Part shown: piece by piece, positions 1 to 13,607 of the stretch
Layout of the letters: each line of letters opens with the position of its first letter
Numbering within the stretch: the first letter of the stretch is position 1
Source of the DNA: Sarcocystis neurona
Taxonomy: Eukaryota; Apicomplexa; Conoidasida; Eucoccidiorida; Sarcocystidae
DNA: 64,000 bases
Direction: 5' to 3'
Assembly: GCA_000727475.1 (NCBI GenBank)
Contig: KL647295.1
Coordinates: 174,839 to 238,838 of the forward strand
Program-made: the position numbers and the translations under genes
Notes under the pieces: model-generated
What the model saw: the letters and a program-made list of their open reading frames with translations, nothing else
Told to the model about the DNA's origin: nothing
Database searches by the model: none

Positions 1-3000
1 ATACGACTACTCCGTTCGACATTGTAAAGTATACCTTGGCCAAAGATAAGCAACCTGAGGACTGATGGTGGGCGGACGCTCACCAGCAGCGGACGTTACC
101 GGGGACTGCTTCATTTAATCTTAGCACGCCAGTACACCCACACGTATTTATCTATCCCCGAGTCCCCTGGTTCTCCCTGTAGTACCTTTCTGCTAGTAAT
201 TCAACGACAAATGTGACCCCCCGTATTGCCACCGCCCCTACCGCTACCTCTCTCAAGGGGGGGGCGTTGAAGTGCGTTAGGCATCTACGCAATATCGACG
301 TAGATGCCTGCGCATCTCTGTATGCGTGCTGTTACCGTCAACACCCATATCGGGTTAGAGTCCCTGAAGTTATTAGAATTCCTACACGCAGGTGTTTACA
401 ACGATTCACTCATGACTTTGCAAGTAATCAAACACGTACACATGTAATCTTGCCACGTTGTATGCTCAAGATGCAGGTAAGTTTTGTCGGACAAGTCCTG
501 GGAAGCACTTGTGCACTGAGAGGAACCATCGTTGCGGGCAAAACGGACCGCCTACTGCCAGCATCGTTTACTAGTGGACACACTTGTACACGTGTGTTCT
601 CTGTGTGCGTGATTGTGTGACGTTGAACAATCGCGTCCACGCTACGCCCACTGTTTCTCCAATATTAAATGTTCGTGCACACCCCGGTTTCTTGACTTAA
701 AACTCTCATGTATTTCATTCCAGAGTACAGGATTCGAGACTGGTATTACTACTCACCAACTGCGTCCACGTGGCGACCCTGATACCGAAACACTGACGTG
801 AAGCATCTGCGACACAGACCGACGGTGAATGAGCAACTGCTACGTTATTTCGTATAAGGATATACAGCTTGTGTGCTTCGCAGGCATTCTTCTGTTCTCG
901 TGTACCCCCGCCGCGTGCTTGTTTCTTACGTAGCTCCGGTACAAATGGGGACGGAGCCCACGTCCCAGGCATCCCTAGGTCTTCTTGCTCTAGGTGTTGT
1001 CTACGGCTGTACTAGTTAAGATATTTAGGAGACTCCATCGACTTTACCTCAAGTTTAACTGCCCCATGGAGGCACTGCACTGCCTCCAGTATTGTTCGAA
1101 TGCGTTACGCTGCACGACGTAGACTGTCATTTGCGTGGCTCTCAGTAATAGTAATTTCTACATGTATCGTTTACAGAGATTCCTCTCCGAAAACACCTTC
1201 ACTTGAGCGTGTGTAAGCAAACGTGTAAAGATGCAGGTGTGCACGCAGGTGTAGCGGTAGATCTGTGTACGGCCGTATAATTGGGTCTCTATAAAAAAAG
1301 CCACTCAGACAGCCGGGTACAACTACATACCCGCGCACGTTGCCTGCCCAAGTGTGTCCTACATTGTTCGATCGATTACAGGTTGTCTTCACCTGTTCGC
1401 ACCCGTCACCTCTGCGCCGAGAGGTTTTTTGACAGGGACTGTACATGTTGATCGACCAGACAGAGGGCGCACATCGCAAAGAGGTAAACGGACACGTAAT
1501 AGAATGGGTGTGCAGAGACGTGAACACATCAGCCTGGACGGGTAGTGGGGATCTCCATTACCGAAAGGTCAAACGCACCCAGGCGTGTATATGGATATAT
1601 TAAAGACACTGAGAAACGCAACTAACGAGAGTCTTTTCATCGTACGAACGCATCTCGGCCTGTGTATTCTTTGCAAGTGATGTGGTAGCGGCATGATCTT
1701 CAAGCATTCGCCTTTTCACCGTCCTCCCTTTGAAGACTAATGCCAATGCGGCTGACCAACTTACTCAAGATAAAGAGACGGCGTCCAGCCAGGCAGCCAG
1801 AATGCTCTTCTGGCTTGTGTGCGCTGGTTCAAAGCTTCGGGAACTACACATCAGTAGTACAAGAAAGGCGCAAGCAACACAATTTTCATCTGGGTCTGTC
1901 GTGGACGAAAGTAATTGTAGCCCAGCTTACAGATTCTTCCTGTTCATGATTGTCTCCTATGAGCCACCCTCGCCGTCCACTCATTCTCGTTCTTTACATA
2001 TGCAAGTGAGTATGCAGTACGCCCAGTTGATACAGCGCGCATTTGAAACAGTCAACGGTGGGGGTGACCGCAGCCACTTTTACACATTCCCTGCATCCAG
2101 GAGCACTGCCGCCGAGCCGTGCTTCTCCTTCATGTACACACATTTACACGCATTAGCACGGGGGAGTCACACAGTTGAAGTTCCTGCCCCACGCACGATT
2201 ACACAGAGGACCCTACCATGTGCAGACATCATGTCTCACTGCAGGCAGTGTTTCTCGACCGCACGAATGCCTTTGGTCAAACTGAGCCCTGCATATGAAT
2301 ACACCACGATGTGCATGGACCGAGGAATTGCTTGTGATTTTCACCAGACGTCCATTCCATCCGCATGCGTTCAAAAGACAGACGATCTATAATAGTGGGG
2401 GGAGTGGACACACAGTCTTTGAAAAGCATGCACGCGTTTCCTGAAGTGAAGTCAAATATACCTCTTCTACGCATAATCTGTGAAAGTCTGCAAAAGAAGC
2501 AGTCACAGCTAGAGTTCACTGCAGTACTCACACGACAGGTTCGCTCGAGCAGCCAGCGCCGTCCACTGACGCTAACCCTTTACACACATACGTTTGTGTG
2601 CTGGGCTAGCGGTTCCTTTAGCGCAGTAACAGGTAAAGGCAGTGCAGACGAATTATCTGTTCAAAACACCCCTGTCGTCTACTCACATCTCCTTCGGCCG
2701 CGGACGTGGTGTGGGGAGAGAACAAATAGCTCGAGGGCCTCGACTTCTAGCATCTGATGAGTATTTTGCTCTGAACAGGCACCAGAGAGCCACCCTTTCA
2801 TAGCTGTCACGGTAAATCGGAGCAAATGAATGAGTACTGGGTATGAATTGTGATGACCGGTTTTGCAATCGATGCATGCAGTCGTGTGCTGGACGAAAAC
2901 CTTCCACACACACGGAAGGTGGAGCGGCATGCACCGCGAATAATGTTCGAATCACTCCACATCACGCCACATCCGCTGCCAAGACACGGGAGGCATTGAC

Positions 3001-4272
3001 GCCGAGACAATGCCAACGAAATGACCTGTGGAAGTTTGCGGGGTGGTAGGCTTCCTCTGAGCTTTCAAGAGGAAACACGCGCGCTCAATGAGCAGCGTAT
3101 TTGCAGACAGGGAAATAGCGATTCTAGCCTCACAGGCTACTTCAGTTGTTTGTTAAGGCAGAATGCGACCGCAGGAATTTTAAACGAAACCGTTAGACGT
3201 CCCCAACAGTCGCACATCGCTACGCTATCTGACCTGTCGCGTCCTGTGTAGCCGCGCTGCCAGCTGTCTATTTTTGGTAACAGTGAACGCGCGGCCACCA
3301 CAGTGTACTGGCGTGGTTGGTGCCGCAGTAACGACGTTCAGAATTGTGTAGCGTCAGCGTTTTTGTAGGCTTGGACGGCAGCGTGTAGTCCTGTCGAAGT
3401 CTTGTGTCGATGACCGTTTTTCGCCTGAAAACATTTAAGCCATCTGATCCCGTGACCGCTCGCGTTCTCCACAGGCTGTGTTGTACTGGGTCCCCTCTCT
3501 GCGTCAAGAATTTGTTCAAGCTGGGCGCCTATATATACACCACAATCTATACTGGGGGAGGCCTGCGGCTGTGTTTTTGGCTCCACTTTTTGACGTCTCT
3601 ACCGACTACACTCAGTCAGCAAGAGAGCATGTACTCAAATTAACTGAGCTTCTGGAGGTCGATTCGTCCCCCGTAGTTGCATTCTCTGTGCCTGATTCCT
3701 ACACTCAACCCAGGAGCAAGAAGTCCAACGCAGCTGCGCCGTCTGTGTATTTGTCAACCCGCAGATTTCTTTGCCATAACGCGAATTTTTGCGGAACGCG
3801 CGTGTCGACCACCTGTCTGTGGATGTTGTCCCTTGGTGAACGGGGGTAGTCCTCTAGACACGGGCGCAACTCATCTAGACACGAACATAATTCAGCTCAG
3901 CGTTTCGTTGTTCACGAAGGAAGTCCGTATACCTCTAGAGTGTCCTCTTCTAATCGCGTCAGCCTGCCCGCAATGTACACGTCAAATCCTATCTGTCATG
4001 ATACACTACTCTACTAAAGCTCAAATACCCACGTCTTTATTGTGATTCGAATGGGACGCGCAAGTTTTATCCGTTATCCTTCACCTCGCAGATGCGCTGC
4101 TGTGAGCAGCGTGTCGTGTCTACATTGCTACGCCGCACAACGACATGGTCGCCTGTCACCCCCCGAGGGTTAGCACATGCTTAAATATGTATGGATACGG
4201 ACGTACGCTCCCATCCTTGTCAATACGTAATCTTCAGAACGACGCATTTGGCTGCAGGAACACCTAGTGAAA
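1..4272. other. No supportable gene; repeat-poor leading region
   Basis: This stretch has balanced base composition, no CAG/CTG tracts and almost no microsatellites, unlike most of the rest of the window. Several frames stay open for 60 to 220 codons (the longest is about 1730-2392, + strand), but overlapping frames are open too, and none shows a recognisable domain, a compositional coding bias or a convincing splice pattern. It is probably intergenic or 5' flanking sequence of the lipase locus. A promoter may lie here, but no specific element can be named. Confidence 0.6.
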
Positions 4273-7200
4273 ATGGGCCTCACACTACGTTTTTCCGTCC
4301 CTTTACATCTTACTGTACTGCTGTTCAGAAGCCAGCCACAACTGAGCATCCAGGGCGCCTGGGGTTCCGCACTAATACTCAACAGTCCACAGGGAGCGAC
4401 AGGGAGCTCACAATCATGGGCACATGCAACTGAGCACATAAGTGAGACTCCTGTAGCCTTTTCTACCGAAGTAGAGAAGTCTTCTCCAGCAGTGCCAACA
4501 GTGGTGGAGACTTCACTGGCCACAGCAGCTGTGGACGATGGCTTGCTCTGGCAGGCACAACCTGAAAACTCTGACGCAGTTGGTTCTGCAGTAAATTTCG
4601 GCTCCGGGCGTGGTTCCATCGAGAAATTCTATTTTGCTGGACCTTTGTCACAGCTGCGTTCCTGTACTGACAGCCGCCGTACCACCGGTGAGAACGCTGC
4701 CTCAGAAACAGCTCACCGTGTGGCCCACGGTGACTTTACAGGTACCGACCCGTCCGCAGCTCGTGCTGTGCGTGCAGTGTCTCCTGTTTTACGGCCGGCC
4801 ACTAGAACAGTGGGAAGACGTCTGTCTTCTGCGGGTTCTGGTACTCGAACTTCTTCTAAACGTACAAGTGTTTCTTCTCAACCATGCGCCGACGCCTCTC
4901 CTCAGTGTTCTCCGGGGACCCTGCGTTGGTCAGCCGGTGGTGCCGTTCCCGCTGCGTATGCACTGCCTAGTGCTGCGGTTCTTCAATCTTCTGCTGCTGC
5001 TTTCGACCCATTACGTTTGAACGTCACGCGAGCTTCTGCCTCTTCCAATACGCGTGCAGCCTTAGGTACCACGGCGCCTCCCCATTCTGCTTCTCTTCCT
5101 CTCAGACATGCAGCACTATTGAATACTCCTGCGACAAAGCCAACACCAGCTGCATTAGCACAATTGTCACAGCAGAAGGCGCCTTTTTTTTCCGGTGAAT
5201 CCACCAGGTACACTGGTGGTTTTACTCGTCCTCGCTCTTCCCCACCGGTGGTGGCGACCTTCCCATCACAGCAACGATGGCCTGCGTATCAACTTCGCGG
5301 TGGCCTTCCCGCAGAGGTGCAGCAACCGCCAGCAAAACATGCACCAGCAAATGGAGAAGGCCTTACAGTTCATCAGAATAATTTGGCGCAGCCTGGCAAT
5401 ACCGAGAACAAATCTTTCACTGCTTCGCCTTACAAGGCTATACCGAGGGTACACGGGCCGCAACACCCAACGAGCAATCGTCTTTCTGCAGCTGCGGGTG
5501 CTCCAGCGGCAGGATTTCCTGATCGTGCGCCAGGCCCTCCCTCTTCTTATTCTCCCTCTCTTTCTCCGGGTTCTACTGTACCTGCAAATACGGGGCGACA
5601 ATCCGTAGGACGGCCTGGGTTGCCCACTGAGAAAAGTTTGGGTGACCTTCCGCTGCCTCTTTCGACTGCTTTAGGCTCCCCCGTTCTGGCAGGTGAGGCG
5701 ACCGTGTCGGGTCCGCATTCACAAGGGGTTGCCCTGGCTATACAGCAGGAACGGCTACGCCTGCAGCACCATCAAAACGCACTCCGACCTCAAGAGCGGC
5801 ATGTAGCGCAGCATCATGTGCAGCAGCACCACATGCAGCGACTGCCTAGCGCATGGTGGCAGAATGAGCTCGTACAACAGCAGCAGCAGAAGAGTACTTC
5901 TGGGGGAAAGTCGCAGGACCTTCTAGATGCCGAGAGTCCACAGGATTGGCTGCTGGCTCGGCAGCAGTTGCTGGGGGAGCAGACACGGCAAGAGGAACAC
6001 CAGCGGCTGCGTCACCAGCTGCGTCAGCAACAGGAGCAGGCGAGGGCATTGCAGGCACAATGGAATATCGACTTGCTCCGCCTGCAAAAGAGACAACACC
6101 AGCTCGAAGGTGTACCACGGGTCCACCCTGTGCATACACCTCACGGAACTGTGCACTTGAACGATGAGATTGGCCAGGAGGCAGTCCTCGCGGGGGCTGC
6201 TCCTCTTAGTGCAGGTCTGCCCGCTGTTTCTATTGGCGGCGAGTTCTTTATTCCACAATACCAGCAGGCCTATCCACTCTTTCGTGCTGACAGCTCAGGT
6301 GTTCGAGGCGGGCCACGAAGCGACCGATGGCGACACAGCTATCCCTCTGCAGGCGAGGTCCCTCCGGCTCACAAAGCAGATGCATTTCCTGCTTCAGCGC
6401 AGTACGCGCATGCTGTTCTCAGGGCTGACGACGCAGTTGCTGAGAATTACGAATTTCAATACAGACACCCAGATGCTGCTGCTGCTTTTAGTGCTGCGGA
6501 CCAGCGTGCACCAGAAGTGCAGCACAACCTGCCGCTCCGCAAAGGGGAAAAGGGGCATCGGACGTGGCTATTTCTCCACCCTCATGATCTGGAGCATTTG
6601 CCAGTTCTTTTGTCCCCAGTGTCAGCTTTATCAGCAGCAGCGGGAAAAGCGCCACGGACGAAAGTTGTCACTGCCGACGGACGTGACATAGGGTTCTCCG
6701 ATCCTCTGACTGGAGGGCGACAAACTGCAAGACCAGCGGCAGAAGTTCGGGGGCACGGCGTATGGTTTCCCATTACAGGACGCCAAGCAGGAGCGGAGAG
6801 CGTGAAATATGCAAAAACAGCCACGCCAACTGGTGAAGCATCAGCGCGACAGACAGAGGGATACGGCGAAGACTTCCCCCCTTTAAAACGCCTGGTAAAG
6901 GAAGTAGACCTGACTCAATATGGAGAAGATCCGGCGTACGACTATGTCGCGTACATGAACCAGCAAGTGTGTCGCGGCCTTTTCTATAATCCGCGTCAGA
7001 ATGCAGACCAGGACAACGCACAAGACGCAGAGGAGGACACTGCAACAGGAGACGGAGGAAAATGCTACGCACCAGATGCACGGAGGGACAGCACTACGTC
7101 TCCGGGAGTGTACGCGAGTCGGCAGCCGTCGACGTTGCGTACATATCTGAAGAAACTGCAAAACTTGTCTATGCTGTTTCACCTGAAGTCTCTGCTCAAA

Positions 7201-8224
7201 GCACCACAGAGAGCTGAGAAGTCGCTGTTGTTAAAAAGGCCGATGAATCAGCGATGCCTGCTGGACTACTACTTGACGAGCTTCGAAGAGTCGCTGCAAA
7301 CTTGCATTCCTAAGGTTTCTCCTGCTATGTGGGCAGAAAGGTCCGACCTCAGCCCACAACAGCTGCTGCGGTACCACAAAAGCATATGTAGAGTGAATGC
7401 ACCCTCAACCAACTCTTTCGATCTTTCCGTGCAGCCTGCAGGGAATCTTTACAGGGCCTTCTCTGCACTGACTAAGTACGTCGGAGGAGGCCGACAGGGA
7501 GGGCAGGAACCAGAAGAAAGCGGAGCGATGGCAGCAGCAGCAGAGGCAGACAAGCACGAGATAGCGGACGGAAACGACCATGCGACAGCTGCGTCTTCCA
7601 GTCCAGGACTCGTCACCGATACCATTAAACTCCAACGTGGTGGAAAAAAGGGGGAACAATTGATCGGCGCAGAGAGGAGAGGAGGCGCACGCAGACCCAC
7701 GTCAATAGAATGGGACGCAACTAACGCAGCAGGGCCGGTGGGAAGGGCTGTAGCGAAAGCGTCCATGCACTCGTACGGAAGAGCTCGATCAATGACTGAG
7801 GGAACTGCAGCAGCAGGAGGAAGCGGTAGGAGAAAAGCAGCAGTTATAGGGCAAGGCGAAAAAGACTCTCCAGCAGCGAAGCGAAGAGTCACGCAAGAGG
7901 TTTCACCCGAAGCACGCGAAACAGCAGCACAGTGGGCAGGAGCTGTGGAGGGAGCAGAGACTTTGGGGCCTGCGGAGCAAAAGGGCAGCCAAGCCCCTGT
8001 GAGATCCTTTGCTGGCCCAATGTCGTTCTTCCAAACGGTTCTTCGAGTTTTCCGTTCACCCGTCGCAGCTTTTCTACTGGGTTTTCTGCAGCGTGTGTCG
8101 CAGGAAGTGCGAAGACAGCAAAGGGAACCTAAAGCAGTTAACGTGGGGACGGCGTTGACTTCGGCGATTGAATCGGACAGGCGCTTGCAGCACGTTGAAA
8201 CAATTCAGACAGCTACTCTCCTGC
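4273..8224 (+). CDS. Large 5' exon, 1,317 codons, function unknown (probable N-terminal part of the lipase gene)
   Basis: The longest clean coding stretch on the + strand. The first ATG in the frame is at 4273; a TAA lies in frame at about 4229. The N-terminus ([18 protein letters not shown]) has a short hydrophobic core that could be a weak signal peptide. Residues 1-450 are Ser/Ala/Pro-rich. Residues about 480-615 are Gln/His/Arg-rich and likely coiled coil, with a QQQQQ run near nt 5875. A less biased, possibly folded part follows (about residues 870-1060, including [20 protein letters not shown] and [16 protein letters not shown]). I recognise no domain. The frame continues to a TAA at 8275, but a strong donor (GTAAGC) at 8225 leaves phase 1, which matches the acceptor before 9475. 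If the donor is not used, this is a separate intronless gene ending at 8277. Confidence 0.72.
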
Positions 8225-11200
8225 GTAAGCAGGACCCGTCACTCGAAAAAGTGCAGCAGACTTTGCGGTGTCCATAAGTCGGGGTCCAGCGGGTGAAAAT
8301 GGTCTGTTGCAAGAGATGTTTTCCGGTATTTGCTCATACAGAATTCTCCCCTGTTTCTCCAAGCGGCGTCATACCTTTTTTCTGACGCCTCTCTGTGTCA
8401 CCTCTGCTTAAGTACCCGAAGCCTACTTCTTCTGCGTATCAGCTGCTTCTCTCCCACGGAGGCACCAACACCAGATATGCCTACTGCTGTGTGGCTACCC
8501 GCCCTGCACGGGTCCCTGCAAGAGTGCTGTCTCTGTGTCCATGTCGTGCGTATCCCCTCCTGGTTCTTCTGCGGCGACGCCTCGTGTCTGGTGAATGGCA
8601 ATTGTCTATTCAGCTTGTAGAGCACTGCAACTGTTGCGGTTCCTGCAAGAGGAAACATTCGCGTTACGCACGCTGATTCTGCTTATCTGCCGGTGCAGCT
8701 GTTCTCAGCTGCTATAGTTCAGTAGAAACTGTAGGCGGTGCTGCCGCGCACATGTCACCTACCTCTACGCCGACTTCCCCTGCCTACTACTGTTGGTGCA
8801 CTTCTGCCTTACTTTCTTGCGTGGTGCTTCGGCGCTCCCGCCTATTGTTTCGTCGCTACTGCGGCGCAAAACGGACCCCCAGCTGGGTGAAGCCTCTGCA
8901 GGAGCTGGTGAGGGCGCCGTTGCACACACACGTTGACACTTGCTCCTGCAGCTGCCAAGAAGGTTTGCTTTTTCCTAAGTGAAAGAGACACAAATAGATG
9001 CAAAGGGGGATGTGGAAACACCCACCGTCTCAGCAATATGTGGTACGGGCAAGTCCAAGCACGCATACGTAAACGTTTGCACGTCCCCCTTTCTCTTTGT
9101 ATATATACATATATACACATATACATGTATGTATGACGACGTACGCGCACCTACATCACAGATGCGCCAGCTGCTGTAGTGATTGACTTGGTTGTTTTCT
9201 AGCCTCCGACTCAAGTTGCTGTTTCTACGTACTTCTGGGCAATCATGCTGCGCCCCTCGCTGGTGCTGTTGCTGTCTGTCTGGGAACGACTGCTGCGGCT
9301 TTGACCAGCGCAGCCCAGCAGTTGTGCGAACTGCGGCTGCGGCAGTTGCTCCCAAGACTGGTGCCGCAGTATTCCTGTCTCCGTTCGCGACGCTGCAGCG
9401 GCTGCCGTGGTTGCTTCTGTTGCTGTTCTTACGTCTGTTTTTTTGTTGCTTGTGATGCAATGACGCCTTTGCAGCTCTCATTTGCACTTCATATGTGCGC
9501 TACAGTGACCTGTACGCCGAAGGCTACGCAGAGAGGCCGCCCCATATTGGGAAGTGGGCTGAACACCCAGTCCTGCAGTTTCTGTATGAAAACAAAGAAG
9601 AAGCAGAACTCTTCATCCCGACGGATATTCCTCTTCATATACAGGTACGACACTGCGTTGTTGGACGTGCGTGTTGACACTTCTTCCTGTGGCGCGGCAT
9701 ACCTTCAGAGGTGAGACGACGCCCTACCTCCCTGTGTAACTACTACGCATATGTCAGCATACCGACAGTTCTTCGACTACACACCTATTCGTGAATTGAC
9801 CTGTGCGTCTCAACAACTCTTTCCAGTGCCCCTCTCTGCCTCTCCATCTCTTCCTCATCCAAGCTGTCCTGAGGCGCCCACCAGCGTCTTGAACGCGAAG
9901 CACCTGCGGAGCATATCTTCTCCATGTATTCTACACACTACCGACCCAGCACTGTCTTCTCCATTTGTAGGTGTGAGTGTCTCTTCGTTCTCTACAAGTA
10001 GATGTAATACGACGTAGCATACCCTGCGTAGTGCCGCCTTACGAACAGAGGGAGCACGAACGCTTCTGCAGGCCTCCCCAGAAGTTCTCAACGTCCACCT
10101 ATACAAACACCGAGCGAGACAAGGCCGAAGGGGCCTTGTCTCACACAGCTGCTGAATAGCCTTCTACGTATCTGGACGCTTGTGAACATTGTCGCCTCCG
10201 CGCAAAACCCCGTGTACTTCACCGCACACACACACGAAGAGCCAGACATTCACACAGGCTTCGGCATCGTCTCCCGCGTGCCTGTGTACACAGACGCAGA
10301 CACACGTATTCGCTTAGGTCCTTGCAAGTGCACAACAATGTTTGCATACGCGAGTAAAACTATAATATTTGTGGACGGCGGTATGGCTCCCTGCTCCTGT
10401 GTAAGACGAAGCCGGCATGTGTTCGTTGGAGGGAGTACACTACAGGAAAAAATTTGATCCCATACGCGTACACCTACACGCCGACACACACACACACACA
10501 TACCCTCACACAGAGGACTATATTTTCGCACTCGCAAATACACGCGCATGTGCGGAGGGGTGTGCACTTCCTGTCTGCGTCCCGTTTTTTTTCTCTCTCT
10601 CTGTCCCTCGTGTCTCGCCTGTTCTTTTCTCTCCCTGGGGGGAAGTGAAAGTTTTTATTGTACGCCCTCTGGTTGAATTGTATGCAACCAGGTGGACTTC
10701 GACAAGGCTCTGCGTGGGACTGAAGACGAACGGCATCTTGCTCTTTACGAGCTGTGGCACACGCTGTGGTTCATGGTGACGGAGCTGAGCCGAGCGGATC
10801 ACTTCTGGACGTGGTCGAGAAATAGGAAAGCAAACCAAGTGCTGCCTTGGTGGAACGTCGTTACAGTTGGGCTGCACAAACCGCTTCTTCGCCGTAAGCA
10901 GTGCAGACAACCTTGAAGAGAAAGAGAGGGAGGAAAACAGAAGAGAAGACGCACACAAGCATGCACACAAACTGGCACTTTGGCGTGCCTACACGCGTAC
11001 GTCTTTCTTCCGTTTCGTCTGAGGATACACGTATATGTGATCGTGCCTATCCATGTCTGGGCGAAGAAGGTGACAGCGAATGAAGTCAGCCGTCCCCGTG
11101 AAAGTTGCTGAACTCTGTGCGGCTGCTCACTCTTCGTGCAGGAAAAACAAGAGACGAGCACGACAAAAGGCAACGAGCGAAACACGTACACAAAAACGAA

Positions 11201-13573
11201 ACACAGCTTCCGAGCCTATGAGAAACACTTGCACGTGTAGGCAGGTAAATACGCGCATGTGAGCGAATGTTCGTCGTAGTGCGACATGTGTAGGTGGCCA
11301 TAATGTCGGTTGTGCACGAACGCCGAAGACGCCTGTACACCTACCCCTAAAGCCACAGTGACAGGCCTGCTAGGCAGGCAGACGTACACAGAAGTGGGTG
11401 CATGAATTAACCTTGTTTTGTCGCAGCCCCTTCTCTTTCTCACGTCTCGCTCTCTACCTCTCTATATTTTTCTTCTTGTGTTTCTCTTCCCTTGTCTCTG
11501 TGAGTGCTCCGGGTATGAAAGTGGCGCATTCTCTCCATATCTTTGTTTCGACGTGTCTGTTTCCGTCGCCGTGAAAGCATCGACGTTTGCTGGCGTGGAG
11601 TGGCGGAGGACTGTTGGGCTTGGTGGAACATGACCGTCTGATCCGTGGACTTTTTTGATGTCGAGAAAGAAGAGAAAAACATTTTCTTCTGTGTGTCTGG
11701 CGGAAGAGTGGGTGGTTGTGTGTGACATATGGCTGATTATCGCTGTTTTACGTGTATGTGTTTTATGTACACACGTAACACTTGCACTTGTCTACGTGTA
11801 CATATATTCAGAGGAACACACTTCATATCCACACCTATTTATATGAGTACATAGGTACAGATATATACCTATAGACTGTACGTATACTTTAGTCTCTGGC
11901 ATACACATCTACAGACTGTATTCTCGTACATTTGGCGTCGGTGAACTACACTTTGATTGTTATGTGCGTCCACCACCTTCGCTTACAAATTTCCATGTAG
12001 AGAGTGTCCGTATTTACATTTCTCGCCTCTGCGCTGGTGCATTATCTGTATATATCTCCGCATACAGAAATTTATTTGTATGTGTAACTTCGTGTGCCTG
12101 TCTGTATACCTGTATAGATATACCTGTGCATTACGTACACGCATACGCGTATATATATGTGTGTGTGTGTTTGTGCCCATGTGTGTATCTATGTACATGT
12201 ATATATGCGCACTTTTTCTCCCGACTCATGTGCGTACATGTATAAATATTGATCTATGTATCCGCACATGTATTCTGTCTGTGTATGTATGCCATATGAG
12301 TATGTCTGTAACTATCTATCTATTGACCTATATCTATCTGTTTGTGTCTATCTATGTATATCTATCTGTATCTGTCTATCTGTGTATCTATGTATCAATC
12401 TATCTATCCATATATATCTATATAAATATACGTCCCCCCAACTGTGCGTGTGCTGAGTCGCCGTAGAAGCGCAACAAGGTTCGCAAACGCGTCTTTGTGT
12501 CTCTATGTGTGGAGAAACATGTTTCTACGGGGAAAGAGACCGACGTGTCTCAAGAGATATCACGCCTAGCCACACGCGACTTCGAAGAAAAAGAGTTCAA
12601 GCAGAAATTCTTGTAGAACGTCTGCGGGAAAAGCTACACCCACACATACGTGTTGCCACCTTTGTGCTAGATAGTCCTACCTGTATACGTGTGCACGCAC
12701 ACACGCAGATAGAATTTTGGAGAATACTCTTCCTGTAGACGTGAGTGCTTCTTCAGTGGCGTACACACACAACGCAAACATACACACGCGTAGGCAGACT
12801 GAGATTTACCTCTTTTTTCCCGCGTCTACGTCTACCCGTATATATATGTTTGCAAATGAGACTCATCTGTGTGTGCTTATCTACTCGGATGTGTCTGCAT
12901 CTGCTTCCATATGCTTATGCGCCGTAAATACGGCATCCCACGTCTGCACCCACATATATATATGCATATATATGTGCGTACACGTATATACGTGTATGCG
13001 TGTATGTATGCGCGTGTACGTCTACATATGTACATATACGTATATGTGCACGTGATATTTGCCTGTGACTACAGCTACTTTGATGCGCCTGCATATGCTT
13101 TGGTGTGCTTATAGGCCACATGCGTGCCCTGACAATACAGGCTCATGCACTTCTATACATATATATATATTGTACACGTCAACAAACTATCCATATGCAC
13201 ATAGCCGTCTCCGTGCTGCAGTGTGTCACTGTGCATTAGTGTAGACGTCGATGCGAAGTGCGTCTATGCAACACAGATGGATGCGCACAAATGGACGTGT
13301 GTGAGGACTATTCACGCGCGTGTATATGTCTTCTTCCCTTCTGCTTTTTGATACCCCTTGTGCTTGCTGTCCACCTCTCTCTCTTTGTGTTCCTATGTCT
13401 CTCTCTCTACCAAGTGTGTAGAGTGTTACGCGCGTACGCGCATCCGAAGAGTTGCCACGGCGGGTCTTCGTCCAATGTCGTATCTCACGACAACTCTCTC
13501 GGCAGCGCATCAAAATGTCTTTCTCGTATACAAGTGTGCAAAGATTCAAAGAGAGAGTCGCGGCAGCCTGCAC

Positions 13574-13607
<34 letters not shown>

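Noticed and set aside
1730..2392. 220-codon + strand frame
   Set aside because: No domain and no codon or splice support; a frame of this size can occur by chance in DNA of this composition.
2880..2960. tRNA-like B-box (gttcgaatc at 2945)
   Set aside because: No matching A-box, acceptor stem or anticodon arm can be drawn around it.
11983..13100. Several Tyr/Ile/Cys-rich frames on both strands
   Set aside because: They are translations of TA, CA and TCTA microsatellites.
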